A stretch of DNA of 25,458 nt from JAFHCF01 sp048497495 (GTDB lineage Bacteria > Pseudomonadota > Alphaproteobacteria > Rhizobiales > Ancalomicrobiaceae), in NCBI GenBank assembly GCA_048497495.1, contig JAFHCF010000020.1, forward strand, positions 1 through 25,458, given 5' to 3'. The translations under genes were made by a program, and so were the position numbers. Within the stretch, counting starts at the first letter, position 1; every line of letters starts with the position of its first letter. Below are positions 1 through 8,813 of the stretch, one piece after another. The notes below the pieces were generated by a model, which was not told the origin of the DNA, ran no database searches, and saw only the letters and a list, made by a program, of their open reading frames with translations.

Positions 1-156
1 GACTTCAACCACGACCCGCATTCGTCGATCTTCCACACCGACCAGACCAAGGTCATGGACGGCACCTTCTGCTCGGTCCTGTCCTGGTACGACAACGAGT
101 GGGGCTTCTCCAACCGCATGTCCGACACCGCGGTGGCGATGGGCAAGCTGATCTGA
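1..156 (+). CDS. gap: Glyceraldehyde-3-phosphate dehydrogenase, C-terminal fragment
   Basis: Only the last 51 codons are in the window; the gene starts to the left. The frame opens at base 1 and ends with TGA at 154-156. The segment SVLSWYDNEWGFSNRM is the near-invariant C-terminal signature of type I GAPDH, which oxidises glyceraldehyde 3-phosphate to 1,3-bisphosphoglycerate with NAD(P) in the cytoplasm. The preceding HSSIFHTDQTKVMDG also fits the family. The next gene is pgk, the enzyme using its product, so this is the usual gap-pgk pair. A terminator hairpin lies between them, so pgk may be partly or wholly separately transcribed. Which GAPDH isoform (catabolic or biosynthetic) cannot be told from this fragment. 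Confidence 0.95.
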   Translation, partial: DFNHDPHSSIFHTDQTKVMDGTFCSVLSWYDNEWGFSNRMSDTAVAMGKLI

Positions 157-171
157 TCCACGGGAACGATG

Positions 172-200
172 AGGGCCGGTTCACACCGGCCCTTTTTCTT
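172..200 (+). terminator. Rho-independent terminator after gap
   Basis: A perfect 9-bp stem AGGGCCGGT / ACCGGCCCT (172-180 and 185-193) with loop TCAC is followed by TTTTCTT. It begins 15 bases after the gap stop codon and lies 30 bases before the pgk start, so it should end or attenuate the gap message before pgk. Confidence 0.85.
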
Positions 201-229
201 GGGGTGAAATCGTTTTCAGGAGAATGACC

Positions 230-1426
230 ATGAGCGCCTTCAAGACCCTCGACGACGCCGACGTGAAGGGCAAGCGCGTCCTCGTCCGTGTCGACCTCAA
301 CGTGCCGATGGAAGCCGGAACCGTCACCGACGACACCCGCATCCGCGCCGTGCTGCCGACCATCGGCGAAATCGCCGACAAGGGCGGCAAGGTCGTCCTG
401 CTCGCCCATTTCGGCCGTCCCAAGGACGGCCCCGAGGCCAAGTACTCCCTCGCCCAGATCGTCGAGCCGCTGGCCAGCCGCCTCGGCCGCCCGGTCGCCT
501 TCGCCGCCGACAGTATCGGCCCGGTCGCCGCCGACGCCATTGCCGCGATGAAGGACGGCGACGTCCTGCTGCTCGAGAACACCCGCTTCTACAAGGGCGA
601 GGAGAAGAACGACCCGGCCCATGTCGCGGCGCTGGCGGCGCTGGGCGACGTCTACGTCAACGACGCCTTCGCCACCGCCCACCGGGCCCATGCGACGACC
701 GAGGGTCTCGCCCACGTGCTCCCGGCCTATGCCGGCCGCTGCATGCAGGCCGAACTCGAGGCGCTGACCAAGGCGCTGGAGACCCCGACCCGGCCGGTCG
801 CGGCGATCGTCGGCGGCGCCAAGGTGTCGTCGAAGCTCGAACTGCTCGGCAATCTGGTCAAGAAGGTCGACTACCTGATCATCGGCGGCGGCATGGCCAA
901 CACCTTCCTCGCGGCCCAGGGCATCGACGTCGGTAAGTCGCTGTGCGAGCACGACCTCGCCCCGACCGCGCTGGAGATCGTCGAGAAGGCCGAGGCCGCC
1001 GGCTGCACCATCGTGCTGCCGATCGACGGCGTCGCCGCCAAGGAATTCAAGGCCGGCGCCGCCAACCGCGTCGTCGGCAACGGCGACATCGCGGCGGACG
1101 AGATGGTGCTCGACGCCGGCCCGGCCTCGATCGCCGCCGTCGTCGCGCTGCTGTCGAACGTCAAGACCCTGGTGTGGAACGGCCCCTTCGGCGCCTTCGA
1201 GATCGAGCCCTTCGACGCCGCCACCAACGCCGTGGCCCGTGCCGCCGGCGATCTGGCGGCGGCGGGCAAGCTGATCGCGGTCGCCGGCGGCGGCGATACC
1301 GTCTCGGCGCTCAACCACGCCGGCGCGGCCGAGAAGTTCACCTACATCTCCACCGCCGGCGGCGCCTTCCTGGAATGGATGGAAGGCAAGGCCCTTCCGG
1401 GCGTCGAGTGCCTGCGCAAGGCGTGA
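230..1426 (+). CDS. pgk: Phosphoglycerate kinase
   Basis: Cytoplasmic glycolytic enzyme that transfers phosphate from 1,3-bisphosphoglycerate to ADP. The 398-residue product has the usual length and all landmarks: VLVRVDLNVP near residue 20, LLAHFGRP near 65, VLLLENTRFY near 115, the domain-linking VGGAKVSSK near 200, WNGPFGAFE near 320 and the C-terminal nucleotide loop AVAGGGDTVSAL. Two in-frame ATGs exist, at 224 and 230. The second is preferred because AGGAGA (218-223) then sits 6 bases upstream, whereas it would touch the first. The fba gene that often follows pgk in related genomes is absent here; a ThiE-like gene follows instead, after a hairpin. Function is essentially certain; only the start by two codons is open. 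Confidence 0.97.
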   Translation: MSAFKTLDDADVKGKRVLVRVDLNVPMEAGTVTDDTRIRAVLPTIGEIADKGGKVVLLAHFGRPKDGPEAKYSLAQIVEPLASRLGRPVAFAADSIGPVAADAIAAMKDGDVLLLENTRFYKGEEKNDPAHVAALAALGDVYVNDAFATAHRAHATTEGLAHVLPAYAGRCMQAELEALTKALETPTRPVAAIVGGAKVSSKLELLGNLVKKVDYLIIGGGMANTFLAAQGIDVGKSLCEHDLAPTALEIVEKAEAAGCTIVLPIDGVAAKEFKAGAANRVVGNGDIAADEMVLDAGPASIAAVVALLSNVKTLVWNGPFGAFEIEPFDAATNAVARAAGDLAAAGKLIAVAGGGDTVSALNHAGAAEKFTYISTAGGAFLEWMEGKALPGVECLRKA

Positions 1427-1455
1427 GGCGCACACGGGCGGCCACGAAATGGTGT

Positions 1456-1489
1456 GAGAAAGCCCGGACCTCGCGGTCCGGGCTTTCTC
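1456..1489 (+). terminator. Terminator hairpin after pgk
   Basis: A perfect 15-bp stem (1456-1470 and 1475-1489) with loop TCGC; the arms start GAGAAAGCCC and end GGGCTTTCTC. The T-run is inside the stem rather than after it, and the bases following are GTCTCG, so termination is likely but the U-tract is poor. It lies 29 bases after the pgk stop. Confidence 0.7.
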
Positions 1490-1623
1490 GTCTCGTTCGC
1501 CGACCCCACTTCGACACCCCCGCCATACCCGCGCCCGATTCCCCGGCGATTTGACAAGGGCGCGCGGAGGCTGTTGATCGGGCGCGATACTCCCCTCCCC
1601 GCCGAACCCGAGGATCTCCCGCC

Positions 1624-2241
1624 GTGGCCCGCCTCTATCTCGTCACTCCGCGCGATGTCGACATCGCCACCTTTCCGGCCGTGCTCGAGGAGGCGCTGGC
1701 CGGCGGCGACGTCGCCTCGCTGCTGGTCGCCGTGGAGAGCGGCTCCGACATGACCCGCCAGCGCATCGCCGAGATCCTGGCCCCGATCGCGCAAGGCCAC
1801 GGCGTCGCCGTTCTCGTCCGCAACGACACCCGCGCCACCGGCCGCTCGAAGGCCGACGGCGTCCACGTCGACACCGGCATCGCCGATCTGAAGGCGGCGC
1901 TGGAGACCTTCCACCCGGCGGCGATCGTCGGCTGCGGCAACCTCGCCACCCGCCACGAGGCGATGGAAGCCGGCGAGACCGCCACCGACTACGTCTTCTT
2001 CGGCGATCTCGACCGCCCCGAGTTCGAGGGCGGCAACCCCCGGGCCCGCGAATTGGCCGAGTGGTGGGTGCCGTTGTTCGAGCCGCCGGTCGTCCTCCTC
2101 GCCGGCGCCGACCTCGCCTCCGTCGACGCGGCGGCGGCGACCGGCGCCGAATTCGTCGCCCTGCGCGACGCGGTGTGGACCCATCCCGCCGGGCCCGCCG
2201 CGGCGATCGCCGAGGCCAACCGCCGGCTCGCCGACAGCTGA
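1624..2241 (+). CDS. Divergent thiamine-phosphate-synthase-like (ThiE/TenI fold) protein
   Basis: A 205-residue protein with the order of elements of the ThiE/TenI TIM barrel: N-terminal RLYLVTPRD, a central VLVRNDTRATGRSKADGVHV segment (in ThiE the strand ending in ADGVHLGQ.D), then VGCGNLATRHEAMEAGE where ThiE has G.S.H..EA, and TDYVFFGDLDRPE where ThiE has DY...G.vf.T.TK. The pyrophosphate and phosphate contacts (GQ.D, T.TK) are changed, so thiamine-phosphate synthase activity is doubtful. The start is GTG at 1624 with GAGGA at 1610-1614. It lies 9 bases upstream of the Sel1-repeat gene, so they are probably co-transcribed. The family call is by fold and motif position; the real substrate is unknown. 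Confidence 0.7.
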   Translation: MARLYLVTPRDVDIATFPAVLEEALAGGDVASLLVAVESGSDMTRQRIAEILAPIAQGHGVAVLVRNDTRATGRSKADGVHVDTGIADLKAALETFHPAAIVGCGNLATRHEAMEAGETATDYVFFGDLDRPEFEGGNPRARELAEWWVPLFEPPVVLLAGADLASVDAAAATGAEFVALRDAVWTHPAGPAAAIAEANRRLADS

Positions 2242-2249
2242 GGCCGCCC

Positions 2250-3452
2250 ATGATCGCGCCGCGCCGCTCGCACCTCGCCCTTCTCCTCGCGACCCTCGCC
2301 CTGGCGACCCTCGTCGGCCCCGCCTGGGCGGCGAAGAAGGATGCGGCGAAGACGCCGGCCGCGCCCGTCGAGAAGCGGACGCCCGCCGTCAAGCGGCCGC
2401 CGATGTTGCCCTCCGCCGTCTTCGCCCCGCTGCTCGAGCCGATGGCGCCGCTGCCGGCCGGCGCCGGCACGCTGACCGGTCCGACGCTCGGCGCCACCCC
2501 GGGCGCCGATGTCGCCGACGAGCCCGAGGCCCCGGGCGCCGATCCGGTCTTCGCCGCCTTCCAGCGCGGCCTGTGGGTGCGCGCCTTCAAACTGGCGATC
2601 CCCCGAGCCGAGGCCGGCGACACCGCCGCCATGACCATGCTCGGCAACCTCTACGAGACCGGCCTCGGCGTGAAGATCGATCAGGCCAAGGCCGCCGAGT
2701 GGTACGGGCTCGGCGCCGTTCGTGGCGACCGCGAGGCCGCCGCCGCGCTGGCGCAGATGCATGTCGAGGGGCGCGGCGTGAAGCGCGACCTCGGCCGCGC
2801 CCTCGAACTCTTCCGCGCCGCCGCCGCCCAGGATCAGCCGGTCGCCCTGTTCAATCTGGCGATGATGACGCTGCGCGGCGACGCCGGCGTCCCTCGCGAC
2901 CCGCGCGCCGCCGCCGATCTCCTCGCCCGTGCCGCGGACCAGGGCAACGTCGAGGCCCAATACGCCCTCGCCTCCCAGCTCTCCGACCCGCACAACCCGG
3001 CGCACGACCCGGTCCAGGCGGCCAAGTGGATGCGCGAGGCGGCGATGGCCGGCTTCGAGGCGGCGGAGGTCGAGTTCGCCCTGATGCTCGCCAACGGCAA
3101 GGGCGTCGAGAAGAACCTCGCCGATGCCCTGGTCTGGTTCCATCGCTCGGCGCTGCGCGGCAACGCCATCGGCCGCAACCGCCTCGCCCGCATGTACGCG
3201 GTCGGCCTCGGCGTCGATCCCGATCCGGTCGAGGCGTGGAAGTGGCACAGTCTGGCCAAGCGCCAGGGGCTCTCCGACCTGTGGCTCGAGACCCGCCTCG
3301 CCGACATGTCGCACGCCCAGCGCCAGCGCGCCGAACTGATGGCCGACACCATCGCCGGCGGCCCCGCCGCCGCGCCGCCGCCGCGCCCCGGCGCCGACGA
3401 CGACGTCGCCGATACCCCCGGCGAGGCGACGACGAGCCCCCCGCGCCCCTGA
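2250..3452 (+). CDS. Exported Sel1-like repeat (TPR-type) protein
   Basis: A 400-residue protein with a signal peptide at about residues 1-27 (Arg-rich start, hydrophobic LALLLATLALATLVG, likely cut after AWA at 25-27), then a Lys/Pro/Ala-rich spacer to about 100. Residues 125-343 hold about six Sel1-like repeats with the typical A...LG..Y..G.GV..D...A..W...AA..G pattern, for example GNLYETGLGVKIDQAKAAEW and ARMYAVGLGVDPDPVEAWKW. The tail is Pro/Asp-rich. Sel1 proteins are protein-protein adaptors, here periplasmic or membrane-linked; no catalytic motif is seen. The ATG at 2250 is chosen because it starts the signal peptide and lies 8 bases after the preceding stop. The partner is not known. 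Confidence 0.85.
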   Translation: MIAPRRSHLALLLATLALATLVGPAWAAKKDAAKTPAAPVEKRTPAVKRPPMLPSAVFAPLLEPMAPLPAGAGTLTGPTLGATPGADVADEPEAPGADPVFAAFQRGLWVRAFKLAIPRAEAGDTAAMTMLGNLYETGLGVKIDQAKAAEWYGLGAVRGDREAAAALAQMHVEGRGVKRDLGRALELFRAAAAQDQPVALFNLAMMTLRGDAGVPRDPRAAADLLARAADQGNVEAQYALASQLSDPHNPAHDPVQAAKWMREAAMAGFEAAEVEFALMLANGKGVEKNLADALVWFHRSALRGNAIGRNRLARMYAVGLGVDPDPVEAWKWHSLAKRQGLSDLWLETRLADMSHAQRQRAELMADTIAGGPAAAPPPRPGADDDVADTPGEATTSPPRP

Positions 3453-3577
3453 CCCACGGCTTCGGCCTTGACCCCCCGGGCGTTTCGTGGTGACGAGAGG
3501 CCCGACATCGCGGAACGCCTCCTCGCGCCCGCCGCGCGCTCCCGTCGCCCTCTTCGAGAACCACAGGAACCCCACCG

Positions 3578-4366
3578 ATGGCCCGTTCGGCACTCCTCAA
3601 CGTCATGGTCGACGCGGTCCGCAAGGCCGCCCGGTCGCTCACCCGCGACTTCGGCGAAGTCGAGAACCTCCAGGTCTCGTACAAGGGCCCGGCCGACTTC
3701 GTCTCCGCCGCCGACCGCAAGGCCGAACAGATCCTGCGCGACGAACTCGCCCGCGTCCGTCCGACCTGGGGCTTCCTCGGCGAGGAGGGCGGCGCCACCG
3801 AAGGGTCCGATCCGAGCCACCGTTGGATCGTCGACCCGCTCGACGGCACCACCAACTTCCTGCACGGCATCCCGATCTTCGCCGTCTCGGTGGCGCTGGA
3901 GCGCCAGGGCCAGCTGGTCGCCGGCGTCGTCTACAATCCGATCATGGACGAGCTCTACGTCGCCGAACGCGGCGGCGGCGCCTTCGTCAACGATCGCCGC
4001 CTGCGCGTCTCCGGCCGCCAGGACCTCAAGGAATGCGTCATCGGCACCGGCATCCCCTTCCTCGGCCACGGCGACCACGACCGCTTCACCCGCGAGATGG
4101 GATCGGTGATGGGCGAGGTCGCCGGCATCCGCCGTTGCGGCGCCGCCTCGCTCGATCTCGCTTGGGTCGCCTCCGGCCGTCTCGACGCCTTCTGGGAGCG
4201 CGACCTCAAGCCCTGGGACATGGCGGCGGGCATCGTGCTGATCCGCGAGGCCGGCGGCTTCGTCACCGACGTCGACGGCCGCGACAAGATGTTGGAGACC
4301 GGCGGCGTCATGGCCGGCAACGAGACCATCCACCGCCGCCTCGGCGCGCTCCTCGCCAAGGCCTGA
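3578..4366 (+). CDS. suhB: Inositol monophosphatase family protein (SuhB-like)
   Basis: A 262-residue cytoplasmic Mg2+-dependent phosphatase of the IMPase family. Metal ligands are intact: E69-E70 in GEEGG, D86 and D89 in WIVDPLDGTTNF (83-94), and D214 in PWDMAAG (212-218). The family hydrolyses inositol 1-phosphate and related sugar phosphates; E. coli SuhB also takes part in rRNA antitermination complexes. Start ATG 3578 has AGGAA at 3565-3569. It follows the Sel1 gene after 125 bases and converges on the site-2 protease gene. The symbol reflects closest family resemblance; the physiological substrate (inositol-P, histidinol-P or another) cannot be settled from sequence alone. Confidence 0.88.
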   Translation: MARSALLNVMVDAVRKAARSLTRDFGEVENLQVSYKGPADFVSAADRKAEQILRDELARVRPTWGFLGEEGGATEGSDPSHRWIVDPLDGTTNFLHGIPIFAVSVALERQGQLVAGVVYNPIMDELYVAERGGGAFVNDRRLRVSGRQDLKECVIGTGIPFLGHGDHDRFTREMGSVMGEVAGIRRCGAASLDLAWVASGRLDAFWERDLKPWDMAAGIVLIREAGGFVTDVDGRDKMLETGGVMAGNETIHRRLGALLAKA

Positions 4367-4390
4367 GGCGGGGCACGCCTCCCCGAGGCC
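4360..4390. terminator. Possible bidirectional hairpin between convergent genes
   Basis: GGCCT-GAGGCG / CGCCTC-cccg-AGGCC can form an 11-bp stem with a GGGCA loop. It overlaps the suhB-like stop codon and lies 17 bases beyond the end of the convergent protease gene. There is no T-run on either side, so intrinsic termination is uncertain. Confidence 0.3.
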
Positions 4391-4407
4391 GCGGCGTCGT
4401 CTGCCGC

Positions 4408-5550
4408 TCACATCTCGTCGCCCTCGATGCTCATCTTGAGCGTCAGGGTGTCGAGCAGATCCTTCAGCGTCAGAAGGCCGACCAGCCGGCCGTCGTCGAC
4501 CACCAGCAGGCGCGAGTGGCCGACCTTGCGCATCATGTCGAGCGCCGCCTTGGCCGGCAGGTCGGGGGCGACGGTCACCCCCGTCTCGATCGGCAGGGCG
4601 ATCTCCAGCACCGAGGTCGAGGCCCAGGTCTCGCGCGGCACCGCGTGCAGCGAGCCGACGGCGACGAGCCCGCGCGGCCGTCCCGCCCCGTCGACCACCG
4701 GATAGACGTCGTGGCGGCTGCGATAGACCACGTCTTCGACGAAGTCGGCGATCGCCATGCCGACCGGCACGCTCACCGGATCGGCGGTCATGAAGCGGGC
4801 GACGGTCGCCTCGCCGAGCATCCGCCTCGTGGCGAGATCGAGCCCCGAGGCGACCGCCGCCGAACGGATGAAGAAGCCGATCAGCACCGTCCACAGACCG
4901 TCGCCGAGATGCCCACTCAGGATCTGCATCACCCCGAGGGCGGCGAGACCGAAGCCGAGGCCGGCGCCGATGCGGGCGGCGAGCCGCGTCGCCCGGTCGT
5001 GGTCGCCGCCCTCGAGCCAGAGGATCGCCCTCAGGATGCGGCCGCCGTCGAGCGGGAAGGCCGGTAGCAGATTGAAGATCGCCAGCACCAGATTGAGCCC
5101 GGCGAGATAGCGCAGCAGCACCTCGATCGGCAATTCGGTGGAGGACAGCCCGGCGGCGCCGAGGGCCGCGAGCCGGAACAACCCCGCCAGCGCGAAGGAG
5201 GTCGCCGGCCCGGCGGCGGCGACCAGGAGCTCCGCCACCGGCGAGGTCGGTTCCTCCTCGAGTTCCGCCGCCCCGCCGAACATGTGCAGCGTGATGCCGC
5301 GCATCTCCATGCCGAAGCGCCGGGCGACCAGCGAATGGCCGAGTTCGTGCAGCACGATCGAGGCGAAGATGCCGATCACCGCGAAGAAGCCGAGCGCCCA
5401 ATAGGTCGCCGCCGGCAGGCCCTCGTGCACCGTGGGGAAATAGCCCGACGCCAGCGAGCCGCCGACCAGCACGGCGATCAGCACGAAGGAGAGATCGACG
5501 CGGATCTCGAACCCGAAGATCTTGAAGAGGGTCAGGCCGGTTCCGAACAT
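4408..5550 (-). CDS. Site-2 protease (M50, SpoIVFB/Rip3-like) with two CBS domains
   Basis: A 380-residue intramembrane zinc metalloprotease. HELGH (68-72) in a membrane segment and NLLPAFPLDGGR (160-171) are the M50 zinc motifs; about six hydrophobic segments run from residue 13 to 230. Two CBS domains follow (about 246-300 and 312-370), typical of the M50B group where CBS domains are thought to sense adenine nucleotides. Such proteases release membrane-bound regulators; the substrate here is unknown. The frame is open 31 codons further upstream, but ATG 5550 is preferred: GGGAG lies about 6 bases before it, and the longer form would overlap the amidotransferase gene. It follows that gene by 37 bases on the same strand, so one transcript is likely. 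Confidence 0.9.
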   Translation of the reverse strand: MFGTGLTLFKIFGFEIRVDLSFVLIAVLVGGSLASGYFPTVHEGLPAATYWALGFFAVIGIFASIVLHELGHSLVARRFGMEMRGITLHMFGGAAELEEEPTSPVAELLVAAAGPATSFALAGLFRLAALGAAGLSSTELPIEVLLRYLAGLNLVLAIFNLLPAFPLDGGRILRAILWLEGGDHDRATRLAARIGAGLGFGLAALGVMQILSGHLGDGLWTVLIGFFIRSAAVASGLDLATRRMLGEATVARFMTADPVSVPVGMAIADFVEDVVYRSRHDVYPVVDGAGRPRGLVAVGSLHAVPRETWASTSVLEIALPIETGVTVAPDLPAKAALDMMRKVGHSRLLVVDDGRLVGLLTLKDLLDTLTLKMSIEGDEM

Positions 5551-5587
5551 GGAGGTCTCCCGCGCGACGCCGGCGACGCCGACGGTC

Positions 5588-6379
5588 TCAGCAGGCGCAG
5601 TCGCAGATGGCGCGATCGAGACTGCCGAACGTCGGTGTACCACCTCTGGGGACCGAGACGAAGCCGCACTTGGGCACCTCGCGCCAGCTGTCGCAGGCGT
5701 CGTCGATCGGCTCGGAGACGAAGACCGTGCCGTCGGGGCGATCGGAGAGATAGAGGGTCGGCGGCTTGGGGTCGGACGACCAGCGGAAGGCCCAGAGCCG
5801 CTCGCCGTCGGTCAGGCAGGCGGCGAAGCGGAAGGCCTCGGTGACGCCGGCCTGCTTCTGGATGTCGAGGACGAGACGGATGGTGCGCGCCACGGCGCCG
5901 ACCGGATCGCGATCGAGCCCCTGGCCGACCGCGGCGAGGAAGAAGGCCTCCGAATCGGTCGAGCCCACCCGGTGGGTGTAGAGATCGTCCGGGATCAGGC
6001 TCTCGACCTTGCGGCGGATGATCTTGTGGCCGCCGATCTGGCCGTTGTGCATGAACATCCACTTGCCGTGGACGAAGGGGTGGCAGTTGACCCGGGCGAC
6101 CGCGGCTTCCGTCGAGGCCCTGACATGGGCGAAGAACAGCGGCGAGCGCACCTGGGAGCAGATCGAGCGCAGATTCTCGTCCGACCAGGCCGGAAGCGTC
6201 TCGCGATAGCAGCCCGGCACGTCGCGCTCGCCGTACCAGCCGATGCCGAACCCGTCGCCGTTGGTCGGCGTCTTGCCCTCGAAGGCGGTCAGCGCCTGAT
6301 GCACCAGGGAATGTTCCGGTCGGCAGACCAGATCCTCGAGCAGGATGGGATGTCCGGTATAGGCGAGAATGCGACACAT
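5588..6379 (-). CDS. Class II glutamine amidotransferase (YafJ/EgtC-like)
   Basis: A 263-residue Ntn-hydrolase with MCRILAY at the N-terminus: Cys2 becomes the N-terminal nucleophile after Met removal. Other family signatures are NGDGFGIGWY (40-49), FFAHVRAST (82-90), the oxyanion MHNGQIGG (110-117) and STDSE (140-144). It is a stand-alone amidohydrolase domain without a synthetase domain, like E. coli YafJ or EgtC (gamma-glutamyl hydrolysis in ergothioneine synthesis). No ergothioneine genes are nearby, so YafJ-like is the safer name. The C-terminus ends CDCAC, an unusual cysteine cluster. It is the first gene of a probable two-gene unit with the site-2 protease and is divergent from ettA. 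Confidence 0.88.
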   Translation of the reverse strand: MCRILAYTGHPILLEDLVCRPEHSLVHQALTAFEGKTPTNGDGFGIGWYGERDVPGCYRETLPAWSDENLRSICSQVRSPLFFAHVRASTEAAVARVNCHPFVHGKWMFMHNGQIGGHKIIRRKVESLIPDDLYTHRVGSTDSEAFFLAAVGQGLDRDPVGAVARTIRLVLDIQKQAGVTEAFRFAACLTDGERLWAFRWSSDPKPPTLYLSDRPDGTVFVSEPIDDACDSWREVPKCGFVSVPRGGTPTFGSLDRAICDCAC

Positions 6380-6451
6380 GGACTTGGCGCCCCTCGGTCG
6401 TCCGATGGATTGCGTCGAACTTCGATTTTGAAGAACCAGGAATTAACAAAT

Positions 6452-6477
6452 CGGTAACCATGAAAAAATGGTTATCG
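6452..6477. promoter_or_regulatory. AT-rich inverted repeat, candidate operator or leader hairpin
   Basis: CGGTAACCAT (6452-6461) and ATGGTTATCG (6468-6477) are a 10-bp inverted repeat with one G-T wobble, around GAAAAA. It lies about 75 bases upstream of the amidotransferase start in the only AT-rich patch of this region. It could be a binding site for a dimeric regulator or a hairpin in the amidotransferase leader. Confidence 0.4.
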
Positions 6478-6581
6478 TTCGCCGCGCGATATGAGCAATC
6501 GGAATCCGGCGGGGGTGTGGCCGTGACGGAACATCGCGTCGCGACGAGGCGGACGGTGGCCGACCGGTCGACGCGGGACCA

Positions 6582-6610
6582 TTGCCGGGGGCGGGCGCGG
6601 AGGCTACATA
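6582..6610 (+). promoter_or_regulatory. Predicted housekeeping promoter of ettA
   Basis: TTGCCG (6582-6587), a 17-base spacer and TACATA (6605-6610), preceded by GC as is common in alphaproteobacteria. The start of transcription would be near 6617, giving a leader of about 118 bases before ettA. Confidence 0.6.
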
Positions 6611-6734
6611 GAGCGCAACCGCGCGCGACAGGGTCGAAATCGAGGTCCGAGACCTCGGCGACCGCCGTCCGCGCTGCCTTTCGCACGGGTCCATGCCCGT
6701 GCTCTCCCGACTTCATCCGAGGAAGTGAGCCACC

Positions 6735-8405
<1,671 letters not shown>

Positions 8406-8430
8406 GGGTCTGAGGCATCGCGATATCGGG

Positions 8431-8467
8431 GAAGGCCGGCGGGGGATCGCCGGCCTTCTTGCGTTTC
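8431..8467 (+). terminator. Terminator after ettA
   Basis: A perfect 11-bp stem GAAGGCCGGCG / CGCCGGCCTTC (8431-8441, 8448-8458) with a GGGGAT loop, followed by TTGCGTTT. It lies 25 bases after the stop codon. Confidence 0.75.
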
Positions 8468-8486
8468 GGGGTGGTGGTGGTGCGTC

Positions 8487-8532
8487 GGTGCGCGATGGTT
8501 CGAGGCCCGCTTGCGCGGGCACCTCACCATGA
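8487..8532 (+). repeat. REP-like palindromic element, copy 1
   Basis: A 46-base element that folds on itself: ATGGT / ACCAT (8495-8499, 8526-8530), GAG / CTC, and inner GCCCGC / GCGGGC (8505-8510, 8515-8520) around TTGC. It is nearly identical to the reverse complement of the element at 8604-8650, differing only in the central stem and loop. Confidence 0.8.
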
Positions 8533-8603
8533 AGCGTCCGGGGAATGGGTCTGCCTCCCAACCCCGCCGTGAACCGGCTTCGGTCCACCAATCCACTCAC
8601 GCC

Positions 8604-8650
8604 TCATGGTGAGGTGCCCCGCGCAGCGGGGCCTCGAACCATCGCGCACC
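8604..8650 (-). repeat. REP-like palindromic element, copy 2 (inverted)
   Basis: A 47-base inverted partner of the element at 8487-8532, with 71 bases between them. Its inner stem is GCCCCGC / GCGGGGC rather than GCCCGC / GCGGGC, so the two strands of the stem changed together while the pairing was kept. The pair could also fold as one long hairpin. Confidence 0.8.
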
Positions 8651-8813
8651 GTGGCACGGCGGGTGCTGTCGACCGCGCCGCGCCGCCGTGTTCCATACAT
8701 GGCCGCCGTGGAAAGCCTCGCTCCACCCTCCTCATCCCCTCCGAAACATGCTACGTCGCCGGCTCGTCTTCGCGGCCGCGCCGGCCGTCCGTCCGCCTCC
8801 CGAGACCCATCCG

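Larger units (their letters stand above)
6380..6734. other. Divergent intergenic region, amidotransferase / ettA
   Basis: 355 bases without a convincing gene. From left to right it holds an AT-rich stretch (about 6408-6480) with an inverted repeat, a GC-rich stretch, a good promoter for ettA (6582-6610), and a structured leader with two perfect 7-bp hairpins (6641-6657, 6683-6702). An open frame starting at 6460 reads through into ettA out of frame and is not supported. Confidence 0.7.
8406..8813. other. Intergenic region ettA / lysA
   Basis: 408 bases holding the ettA terminator, a pair of inverted REP-like elements (8487-8650) and about 160 bases leading to lysA. Short open frames here, such as those reading MVRCP on both strands at 8606 and near 8531, come from the REP elements and are not genes. 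There is no small lipoprotein gene before lysA of the kind found in some proteobacteria. Confidence 0.7.

Noticed and set aside
53..1435. Long minus-strand open frame opposite pgk
   Set aside because: It has the Arg/Gly/Asp-rich composition typical of antisense frames in GC-rich DNA, and pgk on the plus strand is certain.
8487..8650. Insertion sequence with terminal inverted repeats
   Set aside because: Only 71 bases separate the arms, no transposase is coded, and no target-site duplication is evident; REP-type elements fit better.
8748..8813. Small LptM-like lipoprotein before lysA
   Set aside because: The ATG at 8748 is in frame with lysA and there is no lipobox cysteine.
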